47,556 nt of DNA from an uncultured Oleiphilus sp. (GTDB taxonomy: Bacteria > Pseudomonadota > Gammaproteobacteria > Pseudomonadales > Oleiphilaceae), in NCBI GenBank assembly GCA_913020495.1, contig CAJWBJ010000019.1, positions 1 through 47,556 on the forward strand. Reading direction: 5' to 3'. The notes beneath the pieces were generated by a model, which saw only the letters and a program-made list of their open reading frames with translations, was not told where the DNA came from and searched no databases. Shown here in pieces: positions 26,404-35,473 of the stretch (the first letter of the stretch is position 1; the number at the start of each line of letters is the position of its first letter). Both the position numbers and the translations under genes were made by a program.

Positions 26404-29298
26404 TTAAGCGCTTTCATTTTTTTCAGGTGAAGAGCTATCTGGTTCCTGAGCTTTCGGTGCTGTTGATTGCTCTTGAGGTACTTCGGGTTTTGCCTCTTTT
26501 GCAGAGATTGGTGCTTCCGTACCTGATTTATTCGCATATCTTGGGTCGTTGTGCGCTCTTTCGCTAGCAGGTTTGCGTCGCCTTGTATTACGCTTGACGG
26601 TTGCATCTTTCGCTGGCTTCTCTTCACTAGTTTTAGATGCGCTTGTAGCGGACTCCTTTTTTACTTTCTCAGTTTTAACCTTATTTTTAGGCGTTTCTTT
26701 AGTGTCTTTTTTAGGCGTCTCTGTAGTAGCAACTTCTGGTGCTGGTTGGTTTGCGTTTGGCTTGCTCTCAGGTTTTTCTGCAGATTTAGCTGGTGAAGTT
26801 TGCTCCTGGTTTTTAGGAGACGGTTCGGGTGCTTGTTTTGAGCTGTTTGTATGGCTCGTTTCTGCGGTGTTTACTTGAGTGCTGCCAACTCTTTGACGGT
26901 TACGGCGTGGATTTCTGGTTCGAGGTCTACGCGTATTTGTCTTTTGAGTTTCATCTGTCGTTGTTTCAGTACTAACGCTAGGGCTAGTTGCTTCAACTTC
27001 AACCTTTACTTCAGGCGACTTTACTTCAGGTGTCGTAGTCTGAGGTTTGGTTTCAGGTGTTACGGCAGTCGACGGTGTCGGAAGTGATGTCGGTTCGCTA
27101 ATCACCTTTTTGGGCTCAGGGCTCTTTACTTTAGTTGCTTCAGCCACAACTTCTGGCTTAGTTTGTGCTTTTTCAACTATGGCTGCTGGCTTTTGCTTCT
27201 CTTCAAATTTCTTGGCCTGATGTCCGCCGTTTCGGTTACGTCTGGGGCGTTGGTTTGCTGTATTTACTTCCTGTGTTTCTGTCGTTTTTCGCTCCCTTGA
27301 TTGCTCTGAAGGCTTTCGCTCGTTGCGGTTTTGGTTTCGGGATTGATTGCGATTTTTGTTTCGATCCTGGTTTCTGTTGTCTGGTTCGTTTCTACGCTGG
27401 TTGTCGTTGGTGTTCGTTCTGGTGTTTCGGTTCTGTTGTGAGGATTTTCGCTCAGCTTGGCCTTGGCGAGACCCCCTGTTTCCTTGGTTCCTGTTGCCTT
27501 GAGGAGCGCTTTTTTGCGGGCTGCGCTGGTTTTGGCGTACAGGAGCTTCACTCGCAACACTGGCAGCTTTCTCGTCATTATTAAACATTGCTGAAAACTT
27601 AGAGCTGATCCTTTTCATCAAGCTCAGCTCTTCTTTGGTGTTAGAAGCTTTGCTATTTAAGTTTGTCGTTTCTGGTGGTGTTGCTGGCGCAGGTTTAGTA
27701 TGAGTAATGGACTTAACCGCTGCTTCTTCGCGAACAAATTCTTTTTTCTGGGCGACCGTGGTGCGTGGTGCGCTTTCCTTGCGATCGGATTTGATGGTGT
27801 AGCTAGCTTTATCTTCACCGCCTTCAGGTTCATCATCACGAATGCGTTTTAGCTCATAGTGAGGAGTATCCATCGCTTCGTTAGGAATGATAATGACGCG
27901 AATTGATTGCTGTTTTTCAATTTCTGATATCTGTTTACGTTTCTCGTTTAGTAAAAATGTGGCAACAGATACGGGTAAAATTGCTTGAACTTCTTTGGTT
28001 TTATCTTTGGAAGCCTCTTCGTACATAATACGCATGATAGATAAAGCAAGTGATTCAATATCCCGAATTGTGCCTTGGCCACTACATCGTGGACATACTT
28101 CAGAACGTGTTTCTCCCAAAGAAGGGCGTAAGCGTTGACGCGACATTTCAAGTAAACCAAAGCGAGAGATTTTACCAACCTGTACGCGTGCCCGGTCTAG
28201 CTCCAGTGACTTCTTCATGCGATTTTCAACATCGCGCTGGTTCTTGCTTGGCCCCATGTCGATAAAGTCGATAACAACTAAACCGCCCATATCCCGTAAG
28301 CGTAACTGGCGTGCAATTTCTTCAGCGGCTTCAAGGTTTGTTTGGTATGCGGTTTCTTCAATGTCGCCGCCTTTTGTTGCTCTTGCCGAGTTGATATCGA
28401 TAGAAACGAGAGCTTCAGTTGGGTCTATAACGATTGATCCGCCAGAAGGTAAGGTTACTTCACGCTGAAAGGCTGTTTCGATCTGAGATTCGATTTGGTA
28501 GCGGTTGAATAAAGGTGTTTCATCTTGATAAAGTCTGATTTTGCTTTCATATGCAGGCATTACTGAGCGAACAAAGTTAAGCACGTCTTCGAAAACTAGT
28601 GGGGCATCAACAAGTACTTCGCCGATATCTTGTCTTAGGTAGTCACGAATAGCACGAATAATAACGTTGCTTTCTTGGTAGATCAGAAATGGTGCCGGGC
28701 GATCTTTTGATGCACTGGTAATAGACTCCCAAAACTGAAGTAAATAGTCTAAATCCCATTGAAGTTCTTCTGTTGTGCGACCGACTCCAGCAGTACGTAC
28801 TATAACGCCCATGTTCTTAGGGGTGTTTAAGCCAGACATAGCATCTTTTAGTTGGCTGCGCTCATCGCCCTCAATGCGACGGGATATGCCACCTGCGCGT
28901 GAGTTATTAGGCATTAAAACAAGGTATCGGCCAGCTAAACTGATAAAAGTGGTTAATGCGGCGCCTTTGTTGCCGCGCTCTTCTTTGTCTACTTGAACGA
29001 TGACTTCTTGACCTTCACGGATTGCGTCGCGAATATTGACACGGCCTTTACCAGCAGAAGGGTTGAAGTATTCTTTTGAAATTTCTTTTAATGGAAGGAA
29101 ACCGTGGCGTTCAGCGCCGAAATCAACAAATGCAGCTTCGAGGCTAGGCTCAACGCGCGTGATTTTCCCTTTATAAATATTGGATTTTTTTTGTTCTCTT
29201 GACCCTGCTTCAATATCCAGATCGTAGAGTTTTTGGCCGTCAACTAAGGCAACACGTAACTCTTCACTTTGAGTCGCGTTAATAAGCATTCTTTTCAT
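26404..29298 (-). CDS. rne: Ribonuclease E
   Basis: The 964-residue endoribonuclease and degradosome scaffold starts [21 protein letters not shown], nearly identical to E. coli RNase E, so the ATG at 29298 is used although the frame is open 32 codons further upstream. S1 domain about 36-118; DNase I-like catalytic Asp301 and Asp344 ([24 protein letters not shown]); zinc-link Cys402/Cys405 in CPRCSGQG. The C-terminal half is disordered. Residues ~557-573 ([17 protein letters not shown]) look like an amphipathic membrane-binding helix, ~588-670 form an Arg/Asn/Gln-rich RNA-binding stretch, and near the end [11 protein letters not shown] carries an NDPR motif known from pseudomonad enzymes. The gene processes rRNA and tRNA and starts mRNA decay. 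Divergent from rluC, as in E. coli. Confidence 0.98.
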   Translation of the reverse strand: MKRMLINATQSEELRVALVDGQKLYDLDIEAGSREQKKSNIYKGKITRVEPSLEAAFVDFGAERHGFLPLKEISKEYFNPSAGKGRVNIRDAIREGQEVIVQVDKEERGNKGAALTTFISLAGRYLVLMPNNSRAGGISRRIEGDERSQLKDAMSGLNTPKNMGVIVRTAGVGRTTEELQWDLDYLLQFWESITSASKDRPAPFLIYQESNVIIRAIRDYLRQDIGEVLVDAPLVFEDVLNFVRSVMPAYESKIRLYQDETPLFNRYQIESQIETAFQREVTLPSGGSIVIDPTEALVSIDINSARATKGGDIEETAYQTNLEAAEEIARQLRLRDMGGLVVIDFIDMGPSKNQRDVENRMKKSLELDRARVQVGKISRFGLLEMSRQRLRPSLGETRSEVCPRCSGQGTIRDIESLALSIMRIMYEEASKDKTKEVQAILPVSVATFLLNEKRKQISEIEKQQSIRVIIIPNEAMDTPHYELKRIRDDEPEGGEDKASYTIKSDRKESAPRTTVAQKKEFVREEAAVKSITHTKPAPATPPETTNLNSKASNTKEELSLMKRISSKFSAMFNNDEKAASVASEAPVRQNQRSPQKSAPQGNRNQGNRGSRQGQAERKSSQQNRNTRTNTNDNQRRNEPDNRNQDRNKNRNQSRNQNRNERKPSEQSRERKTTETQEVNTANQRPRRNRNGGHQAKKFEEKQKPAAIVEKAQTKPEVVAEATKVKSPEPKKVISEPTSLPTPSTAVTPETKPQTTTPEVKSPEVKVEVEATSPSVSTETTTDETQKTNTRRPRTRNPRRNRQRVGSTQVNTAETSHTNSSKQAPEPSPKNQEQTSPAKSAEKPESKPNANQPAPEVATTETPKKDTKETPKNKVKTEKVKKESATSASKTSEEKPAKDATVKRNTRRRKPASERAHNDPRYANKSGTEAPISAKEAKPEVPQEQSTAPKAQEPDSSSPEKNESA

Positions 29299-29660
29299 GT
29301 ACATTTTCCAGTTAGTGATGGAAAGCATTAAGGAAAAGAAAACAGAGGAGATAGATGAAAATAATGCCTGGAGAGTTAACCAATACCCAGCCATTAAAGG
29401 TGGTGGGATCGATTAAAATCAAACTTATAGGTGAGTGCTTACTCACCTTATGAGCGTTTAGGTATTTTCTATCTTACTATTTCGTAGCTATAACCGGGTC
29501 TTATTGCATCGCACTTAATGCGCGCGGCCGAGTGACGCTACGAAGGTATGTGTATTTACTGCTTATGCCTCTGCAATAACAATAAACTGACATACGGGCT
29601 TAAATTCTGTTTTCTTAACGCGGCTTTCCACGTATTTAATTTCTCTCCCGGCTCATTTTT
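29299..29660 (-). promoter_or_regulatory. Structured 5' leader of rne (candidate RNase E autoregulatory element)
   Basis: The gap between rne and rluC is 765 bp (29299-30063) with no credible gene. In the rne sense, the proximal part can fold into (i) an 8-bp stem closed by TTCGTAGC and GCTACGAA (29481-29488 with 29537-29544), enclosing about 48 nt with a smaller CGCA/TGCG hairpin, and (ii) a hairpin AGGTGAGT-AAGC-ACTCACCT (29429-29448). E. coli rne mRNA has a long leader whose hairpins let RNase E cleave its own message, and Pseudomonas has the distinct rne-II motif; I infer an analogous element here. The distal part (29661-30063) is AT-rich and should hold both promoters; a TTCTATATAGAA palindrome is at 29927-29938. 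Confidence 0.55.
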
Positions 29661-30063
29661 TTAAGTGAGTACCGAAAGAATTTTAATTTTTCTGTGATTA
29701 TTCTTACTAAAGTCTTAAATAAATCGAGAGTTTGCTTTTCAAACAACTCTATAGGCCTCGTAATTTTGAATCACAGTATTTAAATCGTTTCTTGGCGACA
29801 AGATAATTAGTATGCCTGTTATATTTTTCTGTATTATTTTGATTCTGTTTTTTGTGGTTACGTTACTTATCGCTCTTGCTGTTTTCTTGCAAATATTGTG
29901 TTGCCGGCGCCTGTTCCCGCCCAGCTTTCTATATAGAAGTAATTTTTTAGTATAAAAAAGTACGCTCATTTGGCACAATACTGCGGAAATATAGCAGTTA
30001 ATAAGAAATGCAGCAAACTATCAATACGAATAATTCCTCTTTAATAGCGATTTGAATCAATAT

Positions 30064-31182
30064 ATGCCCATTAAAAAGTTTCAAAAAAACAGAAAAGCTC
30101 GTACTAGTGCTGAAATTTCCAGAGCTGAAGCCAAAAAGCGTGTAGTAAGTGCAAGTGTCAAACCTGTAGATAAGGGTCGAAGTGTGCATGAGGCTAAAGC
30201 TGAAAGTCGTGAAGTTAACTCTGGCGCAAGTAATTGTTTGAAAGTTAAATTTATTACAGTGACAGAAAAGAATGAAACCCAGCGGATTGACAATTTTCTT
30301 ATTACTCAGTTGAAGGGTATTCCGAAATCCAAAATCTATAAGATTATACGTAAAGGTGAAGTGCGTATTAATAAGAAGCGCTGTAAGCCTGAAAGCAAAT
30401 TGATATTAGGGGATGTGGTTCGAATTCCGCCTGTTTTTGGTGTTGTGCAGGCAAGCAGTGCCCCTAGGGTGAGTCAGTCTTTGGCATCCTATCTGGATAC
30501 GGCTGTCTTATTTGAAGATAAATGTTTGTTGGTTATCAATAAACCGTCCGGCTTAGCTGTTCACGGTGGTAGTGGTATTCATGTTGGTTTAATTGAAGCC
30601 CTGCGTACACGTTATCCTGAAACTCAGTTCTTAGAGCTTGTGCATCGTTTGGATCGTGATACTTCAGGCTGTATTCTTGTTGCCAAATCTCGCTCAGCGT
30701 TGCGTAACCTTCATGCTCAATTCAGAGAAGGGAAGGTAAATAAAATTTATCATCTGGCCGTTTTTGGTAATTGGCCAAAACATCGGAAATTTGTAGATGT
30801 ACCTTTAAAGCGTAGCGAGATGCAGTCGGGTGAACGTGTTGTATTGGTTCATCAAGATGGCAAACCAAGTCAGACACGTTTTCGAGCTTTAACCCATTCT
30901 GAGCATTTTACCTTAATGGAGGCAAAGCCCCTTACAGGGCGCACTCATCAAATAAGAGTGCATGCCATGTTTACTGGTTATCCCCTTGTTGGAGATGTGA
31001 AGTATTTGGCTCGTGATAAAGATGATTTTTATGGTATGGAGAAGTCACGTTTAATGTTGCATGCTAAAGAGATACATTTTACGCACCCAAAAACTGATGA
31101 GTTGGTATGTTTTGAGGCTCCTTATGATGATGTATTTAATGATAGTTTGAAGATGATGTCGTTGTTAGCTAGTGATGAATGA
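30064..31182 (+). CDS. rluC: 23S rRNA pseudouridine synthase RluC
   Basis: The 372-residue RluA-family enzyme isomerises uridines 955, 2504 and 2580 of 23S rRNA (E. coli numbering). S4 RNA-binding domain: RIDNFLITQLKGIPKSKIYKIIRKGEVRINKKRCKPE; catalytic domain: LVINKPSGLAVHGG and catalytic Asp in ELVHRLDRDTSG; closing GRTHQIRVH. About 60 basic residues precede the point where E. coli RluC begins. I use the ATG at 30064; TTG at 30052 is equally possible, and TTG at 30238 would remove the extension, but none has a clear Shine-Dalgarno. Divergent from rne and followed by the HAD phosphatase 24 bp downstream. Confidence 0.94.
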   Translation: MPIKKFQKNRKARTSAEISRAEAKKRVVSASVKPVDKGRSVHEAKAESREVNSGASNCLKVKFITVTEKNETQRIDNFLITQLKGIPKSKIYKIIRKGEVRINKKRCKPESKLILGDVVRIPPVFGVVQASSAPRVSQSLASYLDTAVLFEDKCLLVINKPSGLAVHGGSGIHVGLIEALRTRYPETQFLELVHRLDRDTSGCILVAKSRSALRNLHAQFREGKVNKIYHLAVFGNWPKHRKFVDVPLKRSEMQSGERVVLVHQDGKPSQTRFRALTHSEHFTLMEAKPLTGRTHQIRVHAMFTGYPLVGDVKYLARDKDDFYGMEKSRLMLHAKEIHFTHPKTDELVCFEAPYDDVFNDSLKMMSLLASDE

Positions 31183-31206
31183 GTGTTTAAAAAGGTTTGA
31201 GTTGGT

Positions 31207-31854
31207 ATGAGTGGTAATTACGAAGTTGTTGTGTTTGATTGGGATGGTACATTGGTTGATTCAGAGGCGCATATTGTCGCAAGTATTGAGCACTCTGCGC
31301 GAGCGGTCGGTTTGCCTGCGCTTAGCTATGACTCGATAAAAAATATTATTGGTCTTGGGATGCGTGAGGCTCTACTGGTTTTATATCCTGAGCTCACTGA
31401 TGGGGAAATACAAACTCTTCGAGAGCATTACTCGCATTATTTTTTTGGTAAAGAAATTGATCAAAGAATGTTGTTTGATGGTGTGCTGGATACACTTGGT
31501 GAGCTCCAAGCGTCGGGTATAAAGCTTGCTGTAGCGACAGGTAAAAGTCGAAATGGTCTGGATAAAGCGCTGCATGCAACAGGGCTTAAGCCTTATTTTG
31601 AAATTGAGCGTTGTGCAGATGAAACGCTTTCAAAGCCTAACCCGTTAATGTTGGCGCAAATTGCGGGGCATTTTTCACTGGAGCCATCAAAAATGTTTAT
31701 GGTTGGCGATACAGAGTATGACTTGGATATGGCAGCTCAATTCGGGATGGATTCAGTGGGTGTTAGCTATGGTGTACATGATGTAACTAGACTCAAGAAA
31801 CATAAGCCACTTAGAATAGTTGATCATATTTCAGAAATACTAGCCTTAATTTAA
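31207..31854 (+). CDS. HAD-superfamily phosphatase (Gph-like, subfamily IA)
   Basis: The 215-residue hydrolase has motif I VVFDWDGTLVDS (Asp11 nucleophile, Asp13 acid), motif II VATGKS, motif III lysine in ADETLSKPNPLML and motif IV MVGDTEYDLDMA. It has an alpha-helical cap between motifs I and II, as in phosphoglycolate phosphatases and related enzymes. The substrate is unknown. Genes of this type sit between rluC and an sppA-like gene in other gammaproteobacteria, matching the order here. ATG start, 24 bp after rluC and 23 bp before the peptidase, so one operon is likely. Confidence 0.9.
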   Translation: MSGNYEVVVFDWDGTLVDSEAHIVASIEHSARAVGLPALSYDSIKNIIGLGMREALLVLYPELTDGEIQTLREHYSHYFFGKEIDQRMLFDGVLDTLGELQASGIKLAVATGKSRNGLDKALHATGLKPYFEIERCADETLSKPNPLMLAQIAGHFSLEPSKMFMVGDTEYDLDMAAQFGMDSVGVSYGVHDVTRLKKHKPLRIVDHISEILALI

Positions 31855-31877
31855 TTTTAGCCTGTTAGGAGTCAAGT

Positions 31878-32828
31878 TTGGATTCAAATAACCCGTCATC
31901 CAAAGAGTGGAAGTTAATCGAGAAAACCATGATGCAGCTTGGGACAGAGCAGCGTCGCTCGCGCCGGTGGGGTGTGTTTTTCAAAATGTTAACCTTTGGT
32001 TATCTGTTCGTATTACTATTTGTTATGGCGGACGGCTTGGGTGATAAGCAGTTAAGTGATTCAGAGTCTTATACGGCGCTTGTTGATCTGCGTGGTGTGA
32101 TTGCTGCGAGTGAAGAGGCGAGTGCCGACTTTCTAGTAACCGGGTTGCGAGCGGCTTTTGAGGCGGAAGGTTCCAAAGCTGTCATCTTACGAATTAATAG
32201 TCCTGGAGGTAGTCCAGTGCAGTCGGGTTATGTTTATGATGAAATAAAGCGGCTACGGGTGCTTTACCCTGATATCCCTTTATATGCGGTGATTAGTGAT
32301 ATTGGTGCATCAGGCGCTTATTATATTGCAGCAGCAGCAGATCAGATTTATGCAGACAAAGCTAGTTTGGTCGGGTCAATTGGTGTAGTGGCTTCAGGGT
32401 TCGGATTTGTCAATACAATGGAGAAGTTGGGTGTTGAAAGGCGGCTCTATACCTCGGGTAATCATAAGGCTTTCTTAGACCCTTTTAGTGAGGAAAAAGA
32501 AAGTGAGGTGCAGTTTTGGAATTCTGTACTTAATAAAACGCATGAACAGTTTATTGCAAAAGTAAAGGACGGTCGTGGCGATCGTCTTCATATCGACGAG
32601 GATACGTTTAGCGGCTTGATCTGGAATGGTGAGCAAGCCTTGGAAAAAGGCTTTGTTGATGGTTTGGGGAGTGCTGGTTATGTCGCTCGTGAAATTGTTG
32701 GTGAGGAGGAGATTGTTGATTTTACGCCGCAGCCTGATCCTTTTGAGCGTTTTACTAAAACTTTAGGGATGGCTGCCGGAAAAACGATGGCGAGTGTTTT
32801 GAATATTGGTAATTTCTCTATGCGTTAA
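31878..32828 (+). CDS. S49-family signal peptide peptidase (SppA-like, short form)
   Basis: The 316-residue membrane peptidase has one N-terminal membrane segment (about 32-51) and an extracytoplasmic protease domain. Catalytic Ser145 lies in SDIGASGAYYIAAAADQIYA and the likely general base is Lys197 in GNHKAFLDPF, the Ser-Lys dyad spacing of the short Bacillus-type enzyme rather than the duplicated E. coli SppA. It probably clears cleaved signal peptides. The start is TTG (31878) behind TTAGGAG at good spacing. Last gene of the rluC-HAD-peptidase set, convergent with maf. Confidence 0.92.
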   Translation: MDSNNPSSKEWKLIEKTMMQLGTEQRRSRRWGVFFKMLTFGYLFVLLFVMADGLGDKQLSDSESYTALVDLRGVIAASEEASADFLVTGLRAAFEAEGSKAVILRINSPGGSPVQSGYVYDEIKRLRVLYPDIPLYAVISDIGASGAYYIAAAADQIYADKASLVGSIGVVASGFGFVNTMEKLGVERRLYTSGNHKAFLDPFSEEKESEVQFWNSVLNKTHEQFIAKVKDGRGDRLHIDEDTFSGLIWNGEQALEKGFVDGLGSAGYVAREIVGEEEIVDFTPQPDPFERFTKTLGMAAGKTMASVLNIGNFSMR

Positions 32829-32854
32829 AGCAGGGGGCATAGGTATGACGCACT

Positions 32855-33430
32855 CTATAAAATGCATATGCCTTCGTTCTCGAGCATCTGAATTAACTTG
32901 ATTAGTGGTAAACCGATCAGAGTATTAGGGTCTTCACCACTGATTTTTTCAAATAATGCAATGCCCAAGCCTTCCATTTTAAAGCCGCCTGCGCAATCGT
33001 AGGCCGGTTCGTGCTCAACATACTGGGTGATTTGCTGTTCGTTCAAATTACGAAACTGGGTTTCATAGCGTTCTACTGAAGATTGAATGTCGCCTGTTTT
33101 GCTGTTTAGTAAACAAATGCTGGTATAGAAGTAGGCTGTTCTATTTTGACAGCTCAATAGCTGTTGTATGGTATTAGTTTTTGTTTGGGGTTTGCAAAGT
33201 TGTGTCGAACCTACGCAAGCAACTTGATCGGAACCAATAATAAGGGCATTTGGAGATTGTTTGGCAATCGTTTGAGCTTTCTCAATTGCTAGCCGCTTTG
33301 CAAGAGCAGTGAAGGTTTCATTCTGGTGTTGTGATTCGTCGATGTCGGGTGAAACGCATTCAAAGTCGGTAATGATTTTGGAAAGTAGATTTTTTCTATA
33401 GGTACTCGATGAAGCAAGAATGATTTTCAT
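32855..33430 (-). CDS. maf: Maf-family nucleoside triphosphate pyrophosphatase (YceF-like)
   Basis: The 191-residue house-cleaning pyrophosphatase has the N-terminal ILASSSTYRKNLL signature, ITDFECVSPDIDESQ, NALIIGSDQVA with the catalytic Asp, and the C-terminal YDCAGGFKMEGLGIALFEKISGEDPNTLIGLPL. By position beside yceD-rpmF-plsX and by sequence it matches the YceF subgroup, which hydrolyses m7GTP and related modified nucleotides. Divergent from yceD across 147 bp. Confidence 0.94.
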   Translation of the reverse strand: MKIILASSSTYRKNLLSKIITDFECVSPDIDESQHQNETFTALAKRLAIEKAQTIAKQSPNALIIGSDQVACVGSTQLCKPQTKTNTIQQLLSCQNRTAYFYTSICLLNSKTGDIQSSVERYETQFRNLNEQQITQYVEHEPAYDCAGGFKMEGLGIALFEKISGEDPNTLIGLPLIKLIQMLENEGICIL

Positions 33431-33481
33431 TAGGGCTACTTTTTAAGTGAATTGTTCAGTGCTTGGCGCATAATAATGTGA

Positions 33482-33487
33482 ATTATA
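33482..33487 (-). promoter_or_regulatory. Candidate -10 element for maf
   Basis: A perfect TATAAT on the minus strand lies about 52 bp before the maf ATG. The -35 region 17 bp upstream (TGAAGA) is poor. Confidence 0.4.
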
Positions 33488-33539
33488 GTGTTATTGCGTA
33501 AAACTCTTCATAAGATTGTAATAAATTAGTGTATTTCCT

Positions 33540-33568
33540 TTGACAATGAAGGGTTGCGGCCCTAGAAT
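33540..33568 (+). promoter_or_regulatory. Near-consensus sigma-70 promoter abutting yceD (predicted near-leaderless message)
   Basis: TTGACA (33540-33545), a 17-bp spacer and TAGAAT (33563-33568) match consensus in 11 of 12 positions. The -10 box ends 9 bp before the yceD ATG (33578), so the start site should fall within about 0-4 nt of the start codon, and no Shine-Dalgarno is seen. The discriminator is GC-rich (TGCGCGC), as in ppGpp-controlled promoters. It probably drives yceD, rpmF and plsX. Confidence 0.75.
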
Positions 33569-33577
33569 TGCGCGCTT

Positions 33578-34096
33578 ATGTCTGAACACACATTACCCAA
33601 GACGGTTGACCCTTTAAAATATGCGGATCAAAACAAGATCCTAGAGGGGAGTCTATCAATTAAATTGATGCCGAGACTAGTAGAATTACTGGTTGACTCA
33701 AATGGCACTGTAGATGTGAAGTTAGAGTTTGACAGAGATGCGCAAAATTATCGTGTCTTGAATGGCGAATTAAATGCAAAGGTGACGTTGCTGTGTCAAC
33801 GTTGTCTGAATCCGGTTATAAAGCCCATCAGTTCCCAGTTTGCACTTGGAATGGTTTTTGATGATGAACAGGCTCAGAATTTACCACGGGCCTATGAGCC
33901 TTTGTTGGTTAGTTTAGATAGCCTTGTCGTCGCGGATGTAATAGAAGAAGAGTTAATACTCAGTTTGCCTATGTTTGCATATCATGACAATTGTCATAAT
34001 GAGCATGCGCCGGAAACTGAAAGTGATGACTTTGAAAAAGGTGAAGAGAAAGAAAACCCTTTTGATGTGTTGTCTGCTTTAAAGATAAAAGATTGA
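33578..34096 (+). CDS. yceD: YceD / DUF177 protein, 23S rRNA accumulation protein
   Basis: The 172-residue protein has the family cysteine pair in LLCQRCLNPV and a second Cys/His site in HDNCHNEHAPE. Its N-terminus LPKTVDPLKYADQNKILEG aligns with E. coli YceD LPLTLDPVRTAQKRLDYQG, which fixes the start at the first ATG. Conserved YEPLLV and the C-terminal NPFDVLSALK also match. In E. coli it precedes rpmF and is linked to 23S rRNA accumulation. The ATG has no Shine-Dalgarno and lies right behind a strong promoter. Confidence 0.93.
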   Translation: MSEHTLPKTVDPLKYADQNKILEGSLSIKLMPRLVELLVDSNGTVDVKLEFDRDAQNYRVLNGELNAKVTLLCQRCLNPVIKPISSQFALGMVFDDEQAQNLPRAYEPLLVSLDSLVVADVIEEELILSLPMFAYHDNCHNEHAPETESDDFEKGEEKENPFDVLSALKIKD

Positions 34097-34177
34097 AAAT
34101 ATAAATTTTTAGAACGAAAGTAGGGCTGTGTTTTCATAGCTCGCAAATTGAATTGATATGCCCTTGGGAGAGCAAAT

Positions 34178-34357
34178 ATGGCTGTTCAAAAAAGTAAAAA
34201 AACCCGTTCAAGACGTGGTATGCGCCGTTCACACGATTCATTGACTGCTGCAACGCTGTCTGTTGATCCAACAACTGGTGAAAAGCATTTGCGTCATCAT
34301 ATTACTGCTGACGGTTTTTACCGTGGCAAAAAAGTAATTGAGATCGCTGAAGACTAA
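34178..34357 (+). CDS. rpmF: 50S ribosomal protein L32
   Basis: The 59-residue protein is nearly identical in pattern to E. coli L32: [20 protein letters not shown] at the start and [19 protein letters not shown] at the end. It lacks the zinc-binding cysteines of the C+ form. GGGAG precedes the ATG at normal spacing. It lies 81 bp after yceD and 5 bp before plsX, coupling ribosome and phospholipid synthesis as in E. coli. Confidence 0.98.
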   Translation: MAVQKSKKTRSRRGMRRSHDSLTAATLSVDPTTGEKHLRHHITADGFYRGKKVIEIAED

Positions 34358-34362
34358 AAAAG

Positions 34363-35397
34363 ATGACTGCGGTAGGTATCACCATTGCGATCGATGCAAT
34401 GAGTGGAGATGACGGCCCTGAAGTTGTCATTCCTGCTGCCATATCCTTTCTTCAAAAAAATAAAGCCTTCGATATTATCTTGGTGGGTAACCAGGATAAA
34501 TTGGAGGCTTTGTTGTTTCCGACTGTAAAGAATCTATCCGATAATTTAAATAAACCCGCTATCTCAATTGTCCATGCTGATACTGTCGTATCTATGGATG
34601 AACGGCCTTCTCGTGCGCTTAGAAATAAACAAGACTCCTCTATGGCTGTTGCTTTAGGTCTGGTTCGTGATGGACGAGCTGATGCATGTGTTAGTGCCGG
34701 TAATACCGGTGCACTGATGATGATGGGGCGCTCAATTCTCCGTATGTACCCTGGTATTGACCGACCCGCAATTACCAAATTATTCCCTTCTCAAGGAGGG
34801 GGATGCTTTGTGCTCGACCTTGGTGCGAATGTTGATAGCTCCTCAGAGCATTTATTACAGTTTGCATTGATGGGGCAATTATTAGCGCAAGCGATTAAAA
34901 AAATAGACAAGCCCAAAGTTGCTTTATTGAATGTTGGCGGGGAGAGCATGAAAGGTAATGAGCAAGTTCGTCTTGCTGCATCACTAATCGAAGAATGCGA
35001 AGCTGTTAATTATGTTGGTTTTGTTGAAGGTGGGGATATTTTCAGGTCTGTGGCTGATGTGATTGTCTGCGATGGTTTTGTGGGTAATGTTGCTCTGAAA
35101 AGTGCAGAAGGAGCCGCTAAAATTATTCTAGACGGCATTAAAGCGTTTTTTACAGAGACCTGGTATAAAAAATTAATGGGGCGACTCTTGTTGCCTTGGT
35201 TATCTAGAAGTTTGAGGCAGCTTGATCCAGATACTCATAATGGCGCTATCTTTTTAGGCTTACAGGGGGTGTTGGTTAAAAGTCATGGTCGTGCTTCATC
35301 TGCATCTTTTGAGCATGCAATAGACCTTGCAGCCAAAGAAGCTCAGGCAAATCTTCCTGCATTAATCAATCGTCAACTTGAAGATGTGCTTTTCTAA
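34363..35397 (+). CDS. plsX: Phosphate acyltransferase PlsX
   Basis: The 344-residue enzyme makes acyl-phosphate from acyl-ACP, the first step toward phosphatidic acid via PlsY. Signatures: IAIDAMSGDDGPEVVIPAA, SMAVALGLVRDGRADACVSAGNTGALMMMGR, LDLGANVD, and the C-terminal GLQGVLVKSHGRA. Peripheral membrane enzyme. Its ATG is 5 bp after rpmF. fabH, which follows plsX in E. coli, is missing; fabD comes next after 76 bp. Confidence 0.97.
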   Translation: MTAVGITIAIDAMSGDDGPEVVIPAAISFLQKNKAFDIILVGNQDKLEALLFPTVKNLSDNLNKPAISIVHADTVVSMDERPSRALRNKQDSSMAVALGLVRDGRADACVSAGNTGALMMMGRSILRMYPGIDRPAITKLFPSQGGGCFVLDLGANVDSSSEHLLQFALMGQLLAQAIKKIDKPKVALLNVGGESMKGNEQVRLAASLIEECEAVNYVGFVEGGDIFRSVADVIVCDGFVGNVALKSAEGAAKIILDGIKAFFTETWYKKLMGRLLLPWLSRSLRQLDPDTHNGAIFLGLQGVLVKSHGRASSASFEHAIDLAAKEAQANLPALINRQLEDVLF

Positions 35398-35473
35398 TTT
35401 AAAAAGTCGTATCACTGATATTATTTAATTCAGGGCTGGGGTTAATTCAGCTCTCGATTGTAAGGAGTTATTC

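Noticed and set aside
26549-27584. Long plus-strand frames antisense to rne
   Set aside because: They are shadows of the low-complexity Arg/Pro/Thr-rich scaffold region and have Cys/Phe-rich nonsense composition.
29299-29394. Upstream extension of the rne frame (32 codons)
   Set aside because: [10 protein letters not shown] at 29298 is the conserved RNase E start; the extra residues are hydrophobic and nonconserved and lie in the leader.
29739-29978. 79-codon frame on the minus strand in the rne/rluC gap
   Set aside because: Biased composition, no ribosome site or recognisable motif; lies in the leader/promoter region.
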